Positions 59,001 to 64,000 of a stretch of 64,000 nt of DNA are shown piece by piece. The DNA is from Vandiemenella viatica (Eukaryota > Arthropoda > Insecta > Orthoptera > Morabidae), in the NCBI GenBank assembly GCA_031002005.1, contig CM061921.1:171500935-171564934 (forward strand). Direction: 5' to 3'. The stretch's first letter is position 1, and the number at the start of each line of letters is the position of its first letter. The notes under the pieces are model-generated. The model saw only the letters and a list, made by a program, of their open reading frames with translations, was not told the DNA's origin and made no database searches. The position numbers and the translations under genes were made by a program.

Positions 59001-60123
59001 CTGATAAGTAAAACGCTTTGTGTGTTTCTGAAGACTCTTTGATCGTCGAAAACAAATAACTCAGAAACAATTCTTTGCTGAGCCCCGAGCGCTTTAGGCA
59101 CTTACCGCACCCGCCACTTTGTTTTTCATGCCGCCTCTGCCCCAGCTAAAAGAAAATATACACCATCTTTTTGATCGTGTAGAAGAAAACAAAAATATTG
59201 CAGTGAATTACCGTGAACTTTTATAGTCAGTGGTACATGGAAGGTAAGCCTGAGTTGTCTTACTTCATAAACCATCGCGTACATCAACACTGATGCAATG
59301 AAATATAACATTTATATCGCTGTAACATATTTGATATATTCACTTTAAAAGTTTTCAGTGGTTAAATTTCAAACCAATTTTCATTCTATTTTTTAAATTA
59401 TCGGAAGGACTTGGAAATCATTTTCACCTAAAAGACGCTCTGGAATTTTATCTTCTTAACACATTAAATTAAATTAAACACAGGGGAAGTCATCATATAT
59501 GAGTACATCTCATCTGCGACGAGTCTACCTGCAAAGAAACACTAGGCGGAATATAAATTGAATGGTGCCATGAAATACCATGCTCATTTGTGTAGGAACG
59601 ACATGAAACTCACATCGCTACATTTCCTCCTGGAAATTGTTCAACCCATTATACACTGTACTATAAACTGAAGGTGGTGTACTAACGCGACTATCCTAAA
59701 TTGAGAAACATCCATCTTTATAAAAACTAAATAAATTTCAGCTTTTCAGTTTCATAAACCAAAATAATGAGAGTTACACGATCGTCAAAAACATTTCTCT
59801 TTACTTCCTTGAAACCCGAAATCCTGATCGTTGGTCCGTCAATTTGGACCTGTTGCCACTGCTGAACGTTACGTCTACCATTTCATTCGATTATTCCTCT
59901 TCTTCTTCCATCGTTATGACCACCTGAGGTATGCGATTAAATTATTTAACAAATACGTTTTTCTTCTTTTCCCCAAATCTCTTCAATCCTCTGGCTCAGC
60001 TCCTGCCTACTTTCCTCCGTCTATGTGTTCCTTTTTCTAGTATATGATTTACTTGCAATTTAATGGTTGTTAACTAAACTATTGAACCGGCATCTGTCCT
60101 GTATAATATCATCTATAATTTCG
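56066..60123. other. long intergenic or intronic stretch
   Basis: Around 56640-57240 a moderately GC-rich part repeats GATGGTACAGTAAACTGGTG-like segments (56898, 56939), and around 57600-58030 short minus-strand frames appear, matching nothing I know. The remainder is AT-rich with A/T homopolymers. No gene can be supported. Confidence 0.4.
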
Positions 60124-61300
60124 AGCGGGCTGGTGGCTCAGTGGTTCAGTAAGTAACTAGTGAAGATGCCGGGTAAGAAGGGTAAGCGCACAGCAACTAA
60201 GACTGAATCTGAAGAAGTGCAAAATGAAGTACAGGATTTCGAAGATAATGCAGAAGTTGAAGAAAATGCCGAGCCTGAAACCAAACGAACCAGGGGACGG
60301 CCCAAGAAGGAAATAAAGAATGCTTCTGAGAGGTTCAAAAGTCAGCCCCAGGTACAAGAGGACGACCAAAAAAAGAAGCTATAAAGGAATTTGCTGAAGA
60401 TGAAGAACCCAAAAAGAAACCTGCAAAAATGGGAATAGACCGCCCAAAAGCTGGTAAAACGTGGAGCAAAGGAGGAGGATAGCGAAGAAGAGGATGAGGA
60501 GGTGGAGGGCAACATAGCTGTATAAAAATTGGACCTTCGAACTTTCAGATGTCTTCGACTCAGTCTGGCCCAATCTAACATTTACTTATAATAGTACACC
60601 ACCAATACGAGGAGCATTTGAATTAGTCTTGAAAAATTACGAATTAATTGAAGAAAGGGCCAACACAATTTTTTTTTGGAACTAAATGATTTTGAAAGTC
60701 TTAACAGTACTTCCAGCACATGAGGTGAAACTAGAAATAAGTTTTCCTACTTCTGCTGATGCTTTCTGGAAAGCTGAATTAATGCTGGTAGAATCTCTGA
60801 TTATTTGCATTAACAATGCTCCTCGTTACCTGAAAGACTGTGTTGAATTATAAGTGGAAAGGACTGAATAGTGGGCCCATTTTCTTTAGTGTAATATGTC
60901 TGAAGCAATTAATTTTATCGTAGTTCATATTTTATTATTCAAAATAAATATCATGTAGTGTGCTATGCTCTTTGTATTGATTTTATATTTCATACAGTTT
61001 CTTGCATTTTAAATTGTGATGATGTGTATCTTGCTACTTTAATAATAAAAAAATTGAAACATCAAAAAAAAAAAAAAAAAAAGTGGTTAAGGCGTCTGAC
61101 TGGAGATCAAAGGGTCCCTGGTTCGAATCCCTTTCTCGGCGGGGATTTTTATTGGCACTTAACCAGACCTTCACCTCTGGCACAGCCTGCTGTGCAATGT
61201 GAAGTACACCAGAACGCTTCCGTGGTTGGGATTTCACGTTAAACTGTAGGTCCCCTGTACTTGGCAGGATTCCTACGATAGGGGCGGAATACGCAGCCAA
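60124..61300 (+). mobile_element. SINE-3 interrupted by a processed retrocopy
   Basis: The tRNA-like head begins at 60124 (AGCGGGCTGGTGGCTCAGTG) and resumes at 61083 with GTGGTTAAGGCGTCTGACTG and box B GGTTCGAATCC (61122), then a body to about 61300. Joined, the two halves give a normal SINE head. The intervening 936 bp is the retrocopy. Related head at 9228-9290. Confidence 0.82.
60147..61082 (+). pseudogene. processed retrocopy of a host mRNA, TSD GTGGTT
   Basis: An intronless copy with a short 5' UTR, ATG at 60166 (MPGKKGKRTATKTESEEVQ), an acidic/basic region with an AT-hook-like TRGRPKK, frameshifts near 60380, an AATAAT/AATAAA region and an A19 tail at 61064-61082. GTGGTT at 60141-60146 and 61083-61088 (AGTGGTT if one tail A is counted) is the TSD. 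Further on, PNLTFTYNSTPPIRGAFELV (about 60570-60630) resembles the selenoprotein H/BthD segment RRGAFEL. I therefore suggest a SelH-like parent, with low certainty; the CXXU motif is not identified. Confidence 0.72.
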
Positions 61301-61616
61301 TAGAAACACTGTCGCTAGGTAATTTCGAATACACGGAATTATTATGTATAATTCCAATTAGTGCTTAGTTTTAAATACATTTTGGAGAAATTAGTTTGTA
61401 GTTGTCTAGGAATTTCAGAGTGGTTTATGAGTTCAATTAATAACAAAAAAACGGTTGTTATAAATTAGGAATGAGGAGATTATTCCGGTTTTCTTTTGTT
61501 TAGCCCAGTCGCTCACGACCAGCCGTAGCGAGCGGTCGCTCCGCATTTTCCTGCTGTGTTGTGTGGTCAAGTGCCTACGGAGTAAATAAAAGCAAGTGTA
61601 GTGAAATTCAACAGTC
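61301..61616. other. flank and likely 5' UTR of the next element
   Basis: 61500-61616 is GC-richer (CACGACCAGCCGTAGCGAGC ...) and precedes the ATG at 61617. It is a plausible LINE 5' UTR. Confidence 0.4.
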
Positions 61617-62335
61617 ATGGGAGTTAATCAATTCGTTCGAAAATCCATGCTAAAATTCTCGTTTGCGTATGGATATGTCCGTCCAAAAGCAGTCGAAATT
61701 GATGAGTGGTATTATAGTGAAATTGGACTGCGAGAAGAAAGTGTGTACGGTATCCAGGCGGTCTTCCTTGCTAATGTTATATACGTCAAGCTACAAGATG
61801 AAGAAGAATGCCTACGAATTTTGAGGGAAACCAACGGAGAAAGAAAATTCGTACACAGCAATGGCGAGGTAATCAACGTTTCCATTTCACATGCTGGTCT
61901 TGGAATAAGACACGTAAAAATACATAATATTCTCTTTGAAATCAGTACAGATATCATACGAAAAGCTTTGGACAAACTTGGAACAATCATGAGCATAACC
62001 TCTGATAAAAGATATGGTAGCAAAAGATTCGTTGTAGACAGCGGCATTAGAACCGTGAAAATACATCTGAAGTGCCATGTACCATCCTATGTAAACATTG
62101 CCGGATTTAAAGCACTCGTTATTTACGACGGGCAGCCACGTACGTGTGTGATATGTAACTCCAACGAACATCTCAAGGATGAATGCACCAAGAAGAGACC
62201 TCTGCAGTTACCATCTGAGTGTTTGGTACCTGATACAGCTTTCAGTGGAGAACCCTTAAAAGCATCATATGCTCGCGTGGAAAATGGTAATATAAATATA
62301 AATGATGAACATACTCTCAGAATGGAAACGGACGA
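61617..62335 (+). CDS. ORF1/Gag-like CCHC zinc-knuckle protein (truncated)
   Basis: Open from ATG 61617 (ATCAACAGTCATGG context) with no stop. An N-terminal two-part region resembles RNA-binding domains of LINE ORF1 or ZCCHC3-like proteins (YVRPKAVEIDEWY, VYVKL-type strands, then HVKIHNILFEIS), followed by a CCHC knuckle CVICNSNEHLKDEC at about 62139-62180. The frame stays open to 62471, but from about 62336 it runs through tandem repeats, so the original 3' half is probably missing. No RT follows. Likely a mobile-element ORF1 rather than a host gene. Expression is unknown. Confidence 0.6.
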
Positions 62336-62359
62336 CAGTAGGTGTACTTTGGGGTTTCA

Positions 62360-62560
62360 AGAACACCGCCAGGTGGCAGCACCGTCGTTGTGGTGGGGGG
62401 ACCTCCGTGACGTCACAAGACGGCGGATCGTTAGTCCCTTGGCCGGCCGCCCAGTTGGCAGCACCGGGTGAGCTTGCGCTGGACCGTTAGTTCTTCGACC
62501 GGCTGCTAGATGGCAGCCACCGTTAGTTCCTTGACCGACTGGTAGATGGCAGAACCTTGC
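62360..62560 (+). repeat. short tandem repeats, TTAGTTC..GACCG..TGGCAG units
   Basis: Three units resembling GTTAGTTCCTTGACCG followed by a (A/T)GGCAG(C)ACC end start at 62430, 62485 and 62523, with a further GCCAGGTGGCAGCACCG half-unit at 62369. Its junction truncates the ORF1-like gene. Confidence 0.6.
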
Positions 62561-62867
62561 CCTCGGTGAAAGTATTTCTGTTCTGGAATGCGCGCTCTGA
62601 GAAATGTGTACACTGTTTCAACACACCTCCAGAAATTCCCACTCGACTGTTATCTATGTTTGCTTATCCATTAGCCATTGCGAAATGTGTGCCACGCGGG
62701 TATTCCTAGCGTCCTGTTAAGCAAGCACTTGTTTGCGCTGCGAAACATCTTGGCTACTATCGACACACAGTAAAATATTTTCTTCGGTTCTCTGTCGTGA
62801 AAAATACTTAAGCGTGAACCATTGCGATTTTTTTGCTAAAAATTTTAAAAGTCCACATCAACGGATA

Positions 62868-62945
62868 TTACGTGAGCAGACATCGGTAGCGTTGGGGCTA
62901 GAGTGCCGAAGGTCACCAATTCGAGTCCGGCCGCGGTGTTTTTAT
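62868..62945 (+). mobile_element. SINE-1 head fragment
   Basis: ATCGGTAGCGTTGGGGCTAG, AGTGCCGAAGGTC, box B AATTCGAGTCCGGCCGCGG. It matches the head of SINE-1 in plus orientation; the body is lost or diverged. Confidence 0.7.
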
Positions 62946-63164
62946 TGAAAAAGCCGTTCCAACTCGTCAATTTCAAAACGAAAATCAAAATTTTAGTTTC
63001 CACACCTAGAGAGTATGCGCCAGCTTGCCTTGTTATAATTGAATAAAAAATAAGTCGAAAAGCATAAATGTTTCCTTTTAACGTTCGATATGGAATACAA
63101 ACAGTCATAAACTCCAGATATAAAACCGAGGAAGAATTCTATGTGTTCCTGTTTTCATGAAATT

Positions 63165-63348
63165 ATTTAGCGTTCTGGCCTTGCATTCGGGAGGACACCG
63201 GTTCGAATCCCCTGTCCGAGCATCCAGATTTGGGTTTTCCATGGTTTCCCAAATCACTCCAGGCAAATGCCGGGATGCTTCCTTTAAAAGACCATGGCCG
63301 AATTCCTTGCCCCCCATCCTTTCCGGTCTCTAAAGACCTCGCTGTTAA
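63165..63348 (+). mobile_element. SINE-2 copy
   Basis: TTAGCGTTCTGGCCTTGCAT, box B GGTTCGAATCC, then a body nearly identical to 45060-45205. It lacks the first part of the head and the poly(A) tail and ends at CTCGCTGTTAA, joined to a repeat. Confidence 0.88.
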
Positions 63349-63515
63349 CATAAATTCCGTTTATCGAAGCAGGCAGACATTAAAAATTAATTCACCGACG
63401 AAGAGACTGGAAACAAACTCACTTTTTCACATCATGACGGATTCATTATGAACAATATAATATAACTCACGAGTGTCACCTACAGTCCGTGTATTTTAAA
63501 GGATGTATTAAATTA
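63349..63515 (+). repeat. 167-bp direct repeat, unit 1
   Basis: CATAAATTCCGTTTATCGAA...GGATGTATTAAATTA. It is nearly identical to 63834-64000; the offset is 485 bp. Confidence 0.9.
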
Positions 63516-63833
63516 GGGGTAATGAAACACAGACACTTTTAAAACTCAAAGAGGCATTGAATGGGTTTACTGATGTATGTAAGTATGACCTCGATGAATT
63601 AATAGCTCCTAAACTAAAGCAAAGTTGTCGATTTGAAAACCAGTTTCTTTCCCTACAGACATTTCTGAAGTGAATACATGATGTCAAACCAATCAGCATG
63701 TAATTTTTTCAAGCCTATTTCTCAAACCTACCATACGTTATTCCTTTCAACATTCGTAGCCTCAAAAACCCATCAATGGGTGAAATCCTTTCATTGAAAC
63801 CGACAGATATTCACCGACGAAGGTAGGAAAAAC
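63516..63833. other. sequence between direct repeats
   Basis: AT-rich, no gene. Together with the repeat it could be one 485-bp satellite unit. Confidence 0.5.
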
Positions 63834-64000
63834 CATAAATTCCGTTCATAGAAGCAGGCAGACATTAAAAATTAATTCACCGACGAAGAGACGGGAAACA
63901 AACTCACTTTTTCACATCATGTTGGATTCGTTATGAACAATATAATATAGCTCACGAGTGTCACCTACATTCCGTGTATTTTAAAGGATGTATTAAATTA
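63834..64000 (+). repeat. 167-bp direct repeat, unit 2
   Basis: Same as unit 1 with a few substitutions. It reaches the window edge, so its full length is unknown. Confidence 0.9.

Noticed and set aside
60342..60581. Ser/Phe-rich minus-strand frames opposite the retrocopy
   Set aside because: Antisense of a Lys/Glu-rich coding sequence.
61083..61135. tRNA-like sequence with good box A/box B
   Set aside because: It is a SINE head: it continues into a SINE body, the 5' part is separated by a retrocopy, and no full cloverleaf is evident. Same judgement for 45001-45065, 63165-63205 and 62868-62930.
1..64000. CRISPR arrays, bacterial operons, rRNA genes
   Set aside because: No regular spacer-repeat arrays, no ribosome-binding-site-led gene runs and no rRNA motifs were seen.

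Overview
The window is eukaryotic nuclear DNA, almost certainly from an arthropod and probably an insect with a large, transposon-rich genome. The reasons are AT-rich non-coding background, spliced genes with GT/AG introns, tRNA-derived SINEs with poly(A) tails and target-site duplications (TSDs), arthropod-type LINEs, Tc1/mariner elements and a Gypsy retrotransposon. The species cannot be named from sequence alone. No bacterial features, rRNA genes, functional tRNA genes or CRISPR arrays are seen. Only one piece looks like an ordinary host gene: a single exon at 54600-54745 encoding part of a DOMON domain. Nearly everything else readable is mobile DNA. || Layout. 1-12 kb: AT-rich DNA with LINE remnants, a TA-flanked inverted-repeat DNA element (1921-2861), a degenerate minisatellite, SINE relics and two dispersed repeat families (R1, R2). 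12.04-23.87 kb: a complete RNase H-bearing LINE (I/Jockey-like) on the minus strand with a 9-bp TSD. It is interrupted by a complete Gypsy element (15344-20613; 442-bp LTRs, one mismatch seen between them, TSD GTTAC) and by a SINE (21877-22092, TSD ACATTAACAG). 24-30.5 kb: AT-rich DNA with SINE-2 copies, a hAT-like MITE, a Tc1 remnant and an inverted copy of R2. || 30577-42700 is the most striking object: an almost perfectly palindromic element, with a left arm of about 6.6 kb, a 450-bp spacer, and a right arm that carries a 1000-N assembly gap. It is flanked by a 6-bp duplication (CAGACT) and its ends read 5'-AG...CT-3'. Each arm carries a spliced gene for a protein-primed-type family B DNA polymerase, reading inward from a TATA promoter near the end, and converging on it a fragment of a retrovirus-like integrase C-terminus. 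The TSD length, the termini, PolB and the integrase together point to Maverick/Polinton (adintovirus-like) ancestry. No capsid, ATPase or protease gene is seen, and a giant foldback architecture has replaced the usual single-copy interior. || 42.7-64 kb: mostly unannotatable AT-rich DNA with a second TSD-flanked SINE-2 copy, a 97-bp (AAC)n-tailed retroposon, a decayed Gypsy integrase tail, a degraded endonuclease/RT LINE (47.8-50.6 kb), a Tc1 relic, a mariner-type element interrupted by a SINE, the DOMON exon, a decayed Gag-like region, a processed retrocopy inserted inside a SINE (60147-61082), a zinc-knuckle ORF1-like gene, and a 167-bp direct repeat at the right edge. Most transposon reading frames carry frameshifts or stops. 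The nested insertions allow a relative chronology to be read directly from the TSDs.
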